Positions 55,398 through 64,000 of a stretch of 64,000 nucleotides of DNA are shown here, one piece after another. Where the stretch lies: assembly GCA_028673005.1 (NCBI GenBank), contig CM054115.1, positions 195,122,370 through 195,186,369 on the forward strand. Reading direction: 5' to 3'. The first letter of the stretch is position 1. Each line of letters opens with the position of its first letter. This DNA comes from Tanypteryx hageni. Lineage: Eukaryota > Arthropoda > Insecta > Odonata > Petaluridae. Under the pieces are notes generated by a model, which saw only the letters and a program-made list of their open reading frames with translations, made no database searches and was not told the DNA's origin. The translations under genes and the position numbers were made by a program.

Positions 55398-55789
55398 TTA
55401 ACCCTTTCAGACCTGGTGCCCAATATATTGGACACAATGTTCTCCCTCAATTATAGTGTGTTTTTATCCACCTAGAAGAAATTGTAATACATTGAGTGTA
55501 AGCCTTGATGTTACTTTGTAAGTTTTATGTGACTTTGATTGCCGTGTGGTGGCTTATTTTTTCAGTGTGCCTCTTAGCAGCAGGCATGGCAACACGTTCT
55601 GGCGAATCCTCTGTTTTCAATTATTTATTATGGTAATATATTATTTTTAATGTAGGTTTTTCAAATGAAATTCAGTAGTTGTGAGTTTACTGATGACATT
55701 TTCAAATTCACAACAATTTTCAGCAATAAATGTGATTATTATAGTTATTAAACTAACTTGTCCAATATATTGGACGTCAGGTCTCTAGG

Positions 55790-56870
55790 GCACCTTTTCT
55801 CGAGCTATGTAACACCTACCTTTGCTATTTTCCATAAACCCACTTACACAGATCAGGTCATTCCCAATCACTCTTCCCATCATTTTTCTCACAAACACGC
55901 TTCTTTTCATTCTATGCTTCACTGCCTTCTTAGTATACCCCTTTCTAAACCCAATTTCCTTATAGAACTTAACACCACTAAACAGATCGCTATCAATAAT
56001 GGCTACAACACTGGTTTAATCGATAAAATTATCTCCAAAAAACGTTTTCTTATTGCCTCCCAAAAAATTGTTTCTTTTTCACCTAATCTCACCCCTTAAC
56101 CTCTAAGTTGGCGCAGACTCCCATTTTTAGGATACATTTCTTATAAATTATCCAATCTTTTTCCTAAACTCAAACTTAAACCTGCTTTCTACTCCCCAGT
56201 TACTTTTTCCAAATTATTCCTTAATGCTAAAGACCCGACACAGTTGTCATTAAGAAGTGGTGAATATAAACTTTCTTGTGATGATTGTGGAGCGGTCTAC
56301 AGCGGCCAAACGGGGAGGACTTTGACAAGAGGATTAAGGAGCATAAGTGATACTTCCGTTTAAATAATTTGAATTCTCAATTTGCGAAACATCTTTTAAA
56401 CCTCAATCATCATAGTTCCTTCAACCCTAAATTCCTCCACTTTGAAATAAAAGGTCGCAAATTGGATGTTCTTGAACAGCTAGATAATTATTTGTGAAGA
56501 CTCGCTTCTCTTAAATGAATACCTTTTCCACAATCATTCTCCTCTATTTAGCTTACCAAATATTTTGTAAATACTTTGTATCAACATTGTTGTCTTTGGC
56601 CCTTTTACCAAGTTTTTGTAACTTTTTGTAACATTTTGCAACTATGTTGCTTTCGCCTTCTTTTCCATCCTCTTCCTTTTCCTAACCGTTTATTCAATTA
56701 CCTTCCATTCATTTTCTTTGTAACCCCTCCTGTCTCCCTCTCCCCCCCTTATTTTACCCTAAATATATATGGAACGATTTTTATATTTTATCACCTGTTG
56801 ATGCTACAATCGTAGTGAAACCGGTCGTGCCAAATAAATTTGTGGAAGTGACAAAGTTCTTTCTTTTTCT
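55790..56870 (+). mobile_element. Penelope-like element fragment: RT end, GIY-YIG, hammerhead tail
   Basis: The + strand encodes FAIFHKPTYTDQVIPNHSSH, SHKHASFHSMLHCLLSIPLS and INNGYNTGLIDKIISKKR, the conserved C-terminal part of PLE reverse transcriptase. After a stop come FLGYISYKLSNLFPKLKLKP and YKLSCDDCGAVYSGQTGRTL, the GIY-YIG core with its CxxC. Then follow a decayed nuclease rest, a pyrimidine-rich UTR (CCCTCTCCCCCCCTT) and a hammerhead-like motif ending in TTTGTGGAAGTG. The reverse-transcriptase core is absent (5' truncation). Several stops; inactive. Confidence 0.8.
56792..56829 (+). ncRNA. Hammerhead-like motif, PLE tail
   Basis: CAC (56792-56794) pairs with GTG (56827-56829) as stem I. 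The core is CTGTTGA (A6 changed to T). Stem II is GCTAC/GTAGT with an AATC loop. GAAACCGGTC gives a minimal stem III and the cleavage base. All parts are in the right order, but the A6 change should reduce or stop activity. Confidence 0.55.
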
Positions 56871-57436
56871 CGATGAGTAAATTCCACAGGGTTGAGCCTG
56901 ACCTCATTCTTGATATATGTAACACAAGTTATGCAAGAGGTAGTGAGGCTTTACAGTACATTCTCTGCATAAATATAAGGCCGTACATAAGGGCAAGAGA
57001 TCTGGTGAGTTCAAACCACCGATCCTAACCAATTGAAACAAAATTAATTTTTTGTTCTCATATTTTTAGTTAGCCAAATTATTAAATCTTTCGTTGGTTT
57101 TTCTTTAGTGTTACCACGATTTTGTTCTGTAAAATAAGATCCCTGCAAGCACAATTCTGTCTCAGAATACGATTGAAAATATTTTTCATCTAAACCTCCC
57201 TTTTCACTCTAAACCCCCCTCTTTACATTTCTTTATACACACACCTAAGTAGAATTTTTTTCATAAGTCATTGAGACAGTTAATCATTTTTCTTGTATAT
57301 AAATTAATTCTTTGTATTCCATCTGTTGTAATTTTCACTACTATTACTTTGCTTTCATCTCTTAATCCTGTAAGATAATAAAACTATAGTTCTTAAATAT
57401 AAAAAAATAATAAAAGCAATTTGTGACCTCTTCTCA

Positions 57437-57690
57437 TAATTCAAACCCATAGAAGTCAACAGGCTTCATTCAACAGTCAATAATTCTGTAGAAGGGGACT
57501 GAATTCTCCTCAAGGAAGTCAAAAAAATTTAGGGCCAGCCCTGGACAATATACCCCTCTATTTATGATCTTTTCTCAGTTCAAACCCGTAGATGTCGACA
57601 GGCCTCACTCAACAGTCAAAGTCTGAATTATTTTTAAACAAGTCAGAAAATATTTGGACTGTCCTTGGATAATCTATCTTTGAATTGTAA
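57437..57690. repeat. Two-unit ~143-bp tandem duplication
   Basis: TTCAAACCCATAGAAGTCAA and TTCAAACCCGTAGATGTCGA start two diverged units, both with CAGTCAA and TGGACAAT/TGGATAAT further on. Inside the TTAA-flanked element; function unknown. Confidence 0.6.
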
Positions 57691-57934
57691 AAGTTTTTCC
57701 TTCTAAAAAGAAATATTGTTAGTGCTAGAAAATAAAGAAAATGAAAATATAGGAATTTATACAAAATTTAGAGGGTTACCATTGAGACTCAATTTCCAAT
57801 ATATTGGGCATTTCAAAAAAATCAAAATATCATAGGAAAAAATATTTTTTAAATATATGTCCAATAAACATGTAAAAAACATGAAAAAATAAGTTTTTCC
57901 ACACTCAAATTTATTTTAGGTCTGAAAGGGTTAA

Positions 57935-58779
57935 GGAGACAATGATTTGACTGGTTCTCATGTGAAATCGTGTTAAATGACATTGTAGAATGTTTTGCGT
58001 GGCGTGTTGTTACCTGCCATGTGCATTGTAGCCTGAATCGACCTTGAGGCGCCAAAAGTTTTCGTATGAGGTTTTGAAGTTTTCACCCAAAAGAGTTCAT
58101 ATTTTCATCTCTAAGTATGCTGTTCCTGAGTAGCATGTGTTATTGCAAGTGCTGTTTCAAAAAGAAAGAGTTCATATTTCTGTCTCTAGAGACGCTATTC
58201 CTACTCTGCCACTGTTTTTGAAATCTTCACCCAAAAGAGTTCGGATTGTTTTGCAAAACTAAGCTGAAAAATGTTTAAAACTGTTGGGAATTCCATGCTA
58301 AATTTAAAAAAAAATCGGAAATTCTAACGTAAAATGGCGTGGATAGCAGGAAAACTTAAAATGAAATATACAGGGTTTTAGTTACATTGGAATCATAAGT
58401 AAATTGACAGAACCTAAAAATAATGTTGTAAATAGCTGGAAAACGTACATTCCGATAACATAAATATGGGGTTTTACTGTAATTAGTTCCAAAACCTTGA
58501 GTTCAAAATCTCTTGAATCACAAAAAGACATTATATACTGTATTTTATGGAGCTTTATGGTACTGCCTATATTATGAATGGTATTAGAACACATAAATCA
58601 TTATAAAATTATTATTAACATAGAAATTACATAAAATAAAGATGATATGATTTTCACCAAGAGTTGTTAAAATCTGACTAACTGTCCATTATCTAACGCG
58701 TCATTAGTAAATAACGTATCGTTAATTTCTTTAGCATTTCACCGAGGAGTGCTTCAGTAAAATAACGAGTCGTTATTTA
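57935..58779. other. Intron, weak Tigger-like ends only
   Basis: ATGGGGTTTTACTGTA near 58465 is a Tigger-like end, and repeated TAACG(A/T)GTCGTTATT-like palindromes occur at 58690-58790 ahead of the pogo relic. No genes. Confidence 0.35.
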
Positions 58780-59760
58780 ACGGCCCGTTATAGGTGAGTG
58801 CAAGATTTTCACAGCGCCTTCCCTCAGAATTCGAGGAGAAAATAATTTCATTTCAGAAATTTATAATTAAACACAGAAAGAAACACGACTATCCATTAGC
58901 CTGTATAGGAAATATGGATGAAACTCCAATGAATTTTGACATGCCACTTAATAAAATGGTAAACAAAGTGGGGAAAAATCAGTATTAGTGAGAACTACTG
59001 GTCACAAAAAATCTAGATTTAGTGTTGTTTTAACATGTATGGCAGATGGTACAAAATTGAAACCAATGGTAATCTTCAAGAGAAAGACATTGCCAAAACT
59101 GAAATTCCCTAAAGGAGTAGTTGTGCATGTTCATGAGAAGGGTTGGATGGATGAACTAGGCTTGAAAATATGGGTAAAACAAGTTTGGTGTTCTCAACCA
59201 GGGGGGTTGAGGAAAGAAAGAAGTCTATTGGTTTGGGATTTAAGTGCCATTTGATGGGTAGTGTTGTTACTCGAGTAAAAACTGAAAACACAGATATTGC
59301 CGTGATTCCTGCAGGTCAACCAGCATTGTACAACCACTCGATGTCTGCCTAAATAAACCTATGAAAGATGCCATGAGAAAGCTTTGGAACAAATGGATGA
59401 TTGAAGGGGAAAAATCCTTTACAAAGGGAGGATGTATTCGGGCTCCGTCGCCAGAAACTGTACGTAAATGGATAGTTCAGGCATGGGAAAATATTAGACT
59501 GGAAACTGTGGTACATTCATTTAAAAAATGTGGCATTTCAAATTCCCTTGATGGGTCAGAGGATGATTTTTTGTGGAATGACATTGAGGTTGAGGAAGAA
59601 GTTGCTGATGATCCTATGATAGATGAAGTTGATGATGACCCATACGATGATCTAGTTCAAGCGGGAGATTGGGACAGTTTATTTGTTAATAAAGACAGCA
59701 ATGAACAAGAGTTTTATGGTTTTAGTACATAAATAAATTTTCAGAAAAGTTAAGCATATT
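58780..59760 (+). pseudogene. Pogo (POGK-like) transposase relic, third copy
   Basis: The + strand encodes ARFSQRLPSEFEEKIISFQK, ACIGNMDETPMNFDMPLNKM (first Asp block), RTTGHKKSRFSVVLTCMADG, VIFKRKTLPKLKFPKGVVVH, WVKQVWCSQPGG and LLVWD (second Asp), then VIPAGQPALYNHSM and, after a stop, MKDAMRKLWNKWMIEGEKSF, ETVVHSFKKCGISNSLDGSE and a long acidic tail ending EFYGFST. About three frameshifts separate these blocks, and the third-Asp block (QPLD in relatives) is damaged. It is the best preserved of the three POGK-like copies in its C-terminal half. Confidence 0.8.
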
Positions 59761-60249
59761 TTATGTAAAGAATTTCTCTTTATTTTGTTATAGAGCCATA
59801 AGCCATACCTATATAATAACTCCATTATGTTACTCCAATATTGTTAATTCCAAATGATGATATCAATGTATAAAGTCACAAAGCTGAAGAATGAAAATGA
59901 GTTTATTTCATCTTGTTCAACTACCATTCATAACTTTTATTCAAGGTTGACGAGTAATATGCATCTATTAATTTTCATTATATAAGCTTAATTTTTGACT
60001 ATTTGCTAGAAATTCTGCCACCATTCGTATGTCACATCTCGTAGTTAAAAAGTAATAAATATATTTCTTCTCAAGATCGTGCAATAGGTTGACGATGTTT
60101 ACAGTTTATTATTAGTATAGTATTATTATGATACTAAAAGCTGTTGAAAACCAAGATCGTTCTATATACCTCGATTGTGAGCTTCGAGATATCGAAACGA
60201 AAAATGTCGATCCTGACGGAAATCTAGAGTAAAAGAGTAAGTAGAAAGC

Positions 60250-60356
60250 TAAGGTCGAATTATGCACGAGATATATGAAAAAATTTAATTTTTTCGCTGA
60301 GAAATCGGAGGTCGAACTATACATGGATTCGAACTATACACGAGTATATACGGTAT
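60250..60356. mobile_element. Tigger-type right terminus
   Basis: GGTCGAACTATACATGGATT followed by CGAACTATACACGAGTATAT and ACGGTA is the typical end of a Tigger-like element next to TA. A left partner was not found. It may belong to the pogo-type relic upstream. Confidence 0.45.
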
Positions 60357-60929
60357 GTTGATATTGCATACCAAGATTTATCTCAAGAGTTGTCATTAAA
60401 GATCTAGAGAACACATAACATGTGTATTAAATATATTTTTAATCTGAAGAAATCAGACCACATTTCTGATTCACTTGTGAAACTAAACTGGTTAAATTTG
60501 GAATCCCGAAGACTTCTGCAATTAATAATTAACACAAATTTCCTCTTAAGTTGGCTGAAGTTGTAAGGTGCAGCAAATTGAGTTATTTCCATTCTTTGAA
60601 ATAGCATATAGCTTACTTTCTCATATACAAAATATAATAGAAAGTATTGTAGTCATGAATAAATTTGACTACAAGATTAAAATTAATACATATGCAAGTT
60701 TTTTGGTGTTCCCACCTCCAAAAAAGTTTCATTTGCATTTCTGTCTTCTTTGTGAATAAGGAGCTCAATAGTTTAACAGAATATGATGAAATATTTTAAT
60801 AGAATAACTTGGGTATAGAATCCTTGTTGAAATGAACCGTGTCATGCAAGAATATAGATAAAATATCAATATAACATTCAGTAATACATTTATATTTGAA
60901 ACTTTAAATTAAATACAATGCTTATGCCC
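60357..60929. other. Intron, nothing recognised
   Basis: AT-rich; no feature. Confidence 0.4.
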
Positions 60930-61360
60930 TTTTTAAAACCTAGGGCAAAAAAATTTCTCCCATGGTATAAGCTGGATGCTATTCTTTGTCTGAAAAATAA
61001 GAGCCATGCTTGGAACCTCTGGAAGTCTTTCCCCAGCCCCGCGTCCAAGAACTCTAACATACCTGAGGTGACACTGGAAGGCTCTTCCAAGGCATGACTA
61101 TTATCATAACGTGTCCGCATTCTCGACGTCCATGTTGTCCAACCTAAAAAAAGTTCTGGTCCATTATTAATAGTTGATGCAATTGTAGCCAAATCTCACT
61201 CCAAATTACATAACAGGCTCACTTAGGGTCAATCTGTTAACAAAATTCTTCTCTGATATTCTTGCCTCCTCACCTTCTACAAGTCCTGTAAAAAGCCTTA
61301 AATCCCTTTCCCTTAAACCTTTTTGTCATTTCTCTCTTTCCAATCTTCAAAACAGGAAGT
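60930..61360 (+). pseudogene. Jockey/I-type LINE fragment, region between endonuclease and RT
   Basis: A frame reads PRAKKFLPWYKLDAILCLKN then KSHAWNLWKSF, the W-rich spacer between endonuclease and reverse transcriptase of non-LTR elements. It is followed in broken frames by SPVKSLKSLSLKPF. It may be the same insertion as the RT fragment at 62550, with Tigger-like DNA between them. Confidence 0.5.
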
Positions 61361-61696
61361 CCAAGTATACAGTAGATTATCGATTATGCAGTGCCCTAGG
61401 GGGGAAGGGTCCGCCGGATTCTAAAAAATGCCAGATAATCACATCCAAGTTTTTATACAGCTTATTTTTTAACATTCTTTTACAACATTGTTTTTGTATG
61501 TTGTGTATATGTTGTTAGTGTTTTGAATTTGTTTACTATGCAAAAATGTTATAAATAAAGCATGGAATCTTTAACAACATAAATACATTACTGTAATGGA
61601 GAATTACGTACCATTCTATTAGGTACAAGTCAGGAAGTGTAATTATGATTTTGCATAGTGTTTCACCGGGAATAACAAAAAATACAGACAAATGAG

Positions 61697-62412
61697 TACA
61701 GGTATTGCTCGATATACATGTGTTCGGTTTATGCATTTTAGCATATGCACAATTTTATTTTTGTCCATTTTTCAATATATGTATCACATATTTGCATTAA
61801 TGTGATTTGTTATGCACACAGTATATACTATTAATAGTTTAATTAGATATTAAATATATCATAGATTCTTTCCCATTTATCGTCCGTGCAGTGATACCAT
61901 TCATTGCATCGTACGACAGAGCAGGGATTCTTGGGAGTTCATATGGTTTTAGAATATCTCTTTTCTTATTCATCTCTTTGAGCAAACAATGCACTTGAAC
62001 CCAGTCTTTTGTCCTGAAGAGGGGTGTTTTCTAGAAAGTGACACTTTTTTAGCTGTCAACAACTGTATGGGGGTAAGTCCTCGCAAAGATATTCACTAAC
62101 ATGGGTGAAGAGAACATATTTGTATAGGAAGGTTCACTCATTGAAGGTGCTTTGAACCATGTGATTTATGGCAGAAATCCAATGCACAAAAATTAGGGAA
62201 TTGTAAATGTGGATGCTGCACAGGATACCATATGCCATCGTACACACTTGAGGGGCTAAAACGGTTATTAAATCAACTTTAAAGATGTTTCTAAGTAGAA
62301 CACCTCTATTCAGCAATGTAAACAACACTTATATTTTTTATTTATGTGTTTTCGCTTTACACGACGATTTCCAGGAGCGCATTTCTCGTGTAATTCAGGG
62401 GATACCTGTATT
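61697..62412. mobile_element. Possible 0.7-kb Tigger-type MITE
   Basis: CAGGTATTGCTCGATATACA at the left and, reverse-complemented, CAGGTATCCCCTGAATTACA at the right, each next to TA. Only about half of the bases beyond the first seven match, so the pairing is uncertain. Confidence 0.4.
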
Positions 62413-62549
62413 ACATATAACTCAGATCCTACTGTACTACTCGCGATTGTCCTGAAATGTTTTGGCACCACACAGTATGCTGTCACCGGACTGATACTGC
62501 CTTTGATGTGATTTTTCAGTGAACACTAATATTATACTATTTCACTTCT

Positions 62550-63130
62550 CTGCACCTTTCTTCTAATCAACATAGTTTCCTCTCTGAGCGTTTTTATCTG
62601 TCTAACATTGCTGTCTTTCAGAATTGTGTAATTAACTCTTTCAGAGAAGAATCTCAGCTTGACACTTTTTCTTGACTTCGCAAAAGCTTTTGACTCCCTA
62701 AACCATGGCTTTTTACTTTTGAAACTTAGTCACCAATTTGGTATACATGGTAACTTTCTAGCCCTAATTTCTAGCTTCCTGTCTGAAAGAACTTAACGGG
62801 TAGTATTTGCTGGACATGCTTCTCATTAGGCATCTGTTACTTCCCGTGTTCCTCAAGGGCCCTATCTATTTAACCTTTTTATTGATAATTTACCTGAGCT
62901 GATACCTTCTGACTGGTCCCATACCCTTCTATATGCCGACAATTGCAACATTTTTAAAGAAATAGACGATATCTGATTCTCAAAAATTTTAGATGGCTTT
63001 GGATATAATATCCACTTGATGCGATACATGAGCTCTTAAGTTAAATCCTTCCAAGTGTAAGGCCCTAACCTATATTATGTTATTACTTTCATTGAAAATT
63101 GGTCTTTTGTGCTGTATGTGGAATTTATAT
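62550..63130 (+). pseudogene. Jockey/I-type LINE reverse-transcriptase fragment
   Basis: The + strand reads NQHSFLSERFYLSNIAVFQN, FLDFAKAFDSLNHGFLLLKL (motif A), GIHGNFLALISSFLSERT, SVTSRVPQG (motif B) with LFNLFIDNLPELIP, and LLYADNCNIFKEID (catalytic YADD changed to YADN). It ends in an (AAAT)n-like tail at 63130. Stops are present. Short 5'-truncated fossil. Confidence 0.75.
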
Positions 63131-63178
63131 TTAAATAAATAAATAACAAATTTTCATGATATCTTTGTAGTTTAACTA

Positions 63179-63555
63179 CAGGGTGATTCAAAAGTAACAC
63201 AACTCAACACTGAGGTGACTGGTAATTCATGACAATGTGTTGGAACTTTTCCTGTGGGCAACAGTTGGTACCAGCTGTGTGTCTTACAGCCGCCGACGGG
63301 TAGTGTCATGTGTCCCATCCAGCATCAATAGTGCTTTGTCTGCAGTGTGAGCAGCATTTCATTTTTCCAGGTGCAGCAGATTTTCATTATTGAACATTAT
63401 TTTGCAACTTGATCATATGCGCAGGCGCAAGAAGCATTTCAGGGAAGGCATCCTGTTGCTTCCGTCTGTCCCTCATAAGATGGTGATTTCGCAACTGGTT
63501 GGTTGTTTTCATGTGACACCTAAATGCCGGGTTGCGTGACTTTTGAATCACCCTG
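63179..63555 (+). mobile_element. 377-bp mariner-type MITE
   Basis: Ends CAGGGTGATTCAAAAGTAAC and, reverse-complemented, CAGGGTGATTCAAAAGTCAC, flanked by TA (63177-63178, 63556-63557). The interior, near 63375-63500, reads VQQIFIIEHYFAT then SYAQAQEAFQGRHPVAS, which resembles the N-terminal HTH of a mariner-type transposase. It is therefore an internal deletion of a coding element. Confidence 0.85.
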
Positions 63556-63774
63556 TACTTGCAAACCAAATGAGAAACTATTGGTGTTTATTTGTTAGTT
63601 ATAATGGAAGTGTATGTATGTGTATCTCAGTACCAGATTCCTGCTTTGATCATTCACATGTTTGCTTGTCATTGTTACTTTAGGATTGTGATAAAAAAAT
63701 ATTCTTTCCTTATTATCCTAGCCAGAAAATTTATTTTCACATTTTCTTTTAAACTAAATTGGTTTTCATTTCAG

Positions 63775-63905
63775 TTGCTTAAAAGGAGGGAAGAGTTATG
63801 GGAATGGAAACCTGTGATTGTGATGATGTATGAGCAGTTGAGGGACCAAATAAAAAAAGGAGAACGACTCATCACAGTATTTCACACCATGTGCAATTCT
63901 CTCAA
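63775..63905 (+). CDS. Rbsn-5: Rabenosyn-5, exon after the FYVE domain
   Basis: The acceptor is GGTTTTCATTTCAG and the donor CAA|GTAAGA. The exon encodes LLKRREELWEWKPVIVMMYE and QLRDQIKKGERLITVFHTMC. It matches the LLKREQ...YEKLR region that directly follows the FYVE finger in vertebrate RBSN and leads into the Rab-binding helical part. It starts in phase 0 as the previous exon requires and ends with two bases of a codon. The remaining exons (Rab4/Rab5-binding helices, NPF motifs) lie beyond the window. Confidence 0.92.
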
Positions 63906-64000
63906 GTAAGAACCATTATAATTCACCCATCAGTAATTGTGTGTTGAAGAATGAATTACTGGATGGCTTTCAGTAGTGTCTTTGCATTTCATAAAGTGTG

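Larger units (their letters stand above)
55402..57930. mobile_element. 2.5-kb piggyBac-type non-autonomous element carrying a PLE
   Basis: The left end CCCTTTCAGACCT after TTAA (55398-55401) is mirrored by AGGTCTGAAAGGG before TTAA (57931-57934). CCAATATATTGG occurs near both ends (55423 and 57797) and again at 55763. No transposase is recognised. A PLE fragment (55790-56870) is inserted inside, which inflates the length. The TTAA targets and CCC start indicate piggyBac ancestry. Confidence 0.75.

Overview
This is arthropod, probably insect, genomic DNA: AT-rich, intron-rich and saturated with transposable elements. I found no bacterial features. The species cannot be named from the sequence. 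Clues to an arthropod are the transposon mix (Penelope-like, RTE-like, piggyBac, mariner, pogo/Tigger and hAT elements plus tRNA-derived SINEs) and a promoter with a TCAGTT initiator.

Only one host gene is convincing, and it spans almost the whole window on the + strand: Rabenosyn-5 (Rbsn-5/RBSN), an endosomal Rab-effector with a FYVE zinc finger. Five internal exons are present at 5379-5507, 23076-23216, 42600-42764, 52454-52704 and 63775-63905. All have AG/GT borders and reading phases that join without a break. Introns are 17.6, 19.4, 9.7 and 11.1 kb. The N-terminal C2H2 finger lies before the window and the rest of the protein after it.

The remainder is mostly intronic transposon strata. 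1-5.3 kb holds a Tigger remnant inserted in an RTE-like LINE with a long uninterrupted reverse-transcriptase frame, a ~145-bp-monomer repeat and a pogo-type relic. 7-19.3 kb is a nested zone of Penelope-like elements (PLEs) with hammerhead-ribozyme-like tails, SINEs and hAT elements. It includes a 2.1-kb hAT-like element whose internal promoter carries a perfect heat-shock-element array. 23.7-26.7 kb has a Ty3/gypsy integrase relic abutting a pogo relic. 27.2-31.9 kb is a large repeat built from ~145-bp monomers, with 775-bp higher-order units in tandem and then inverted. 34-40 kb has a piggyBac relic, a foldback element and a Jockey-superfamily LINE. 44.1-46.2 kb is an almost intact piggyBac with TTAA ends. 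49-52 kb has pogo derivatives and a possible piggyBac remnant. 52.9-54.2 kb is a decayed mariner. 55.4-57.9 kb is a TTAA-flanked piggyBac-type element with a PLE inside. 58.8-63.6 kb has a third pogo relic, LINE pieces and a mariner-derived MITE.

The points most worth following up are the heat-shock-type promoter inside the hAT-like element, the set of divergent hammerhead motifs on PLE tails, and the higher-order inverted repeat at 28-31 kb. All calls come from reading the sequence. No database search was run, so family names below superfamily level are tentative.
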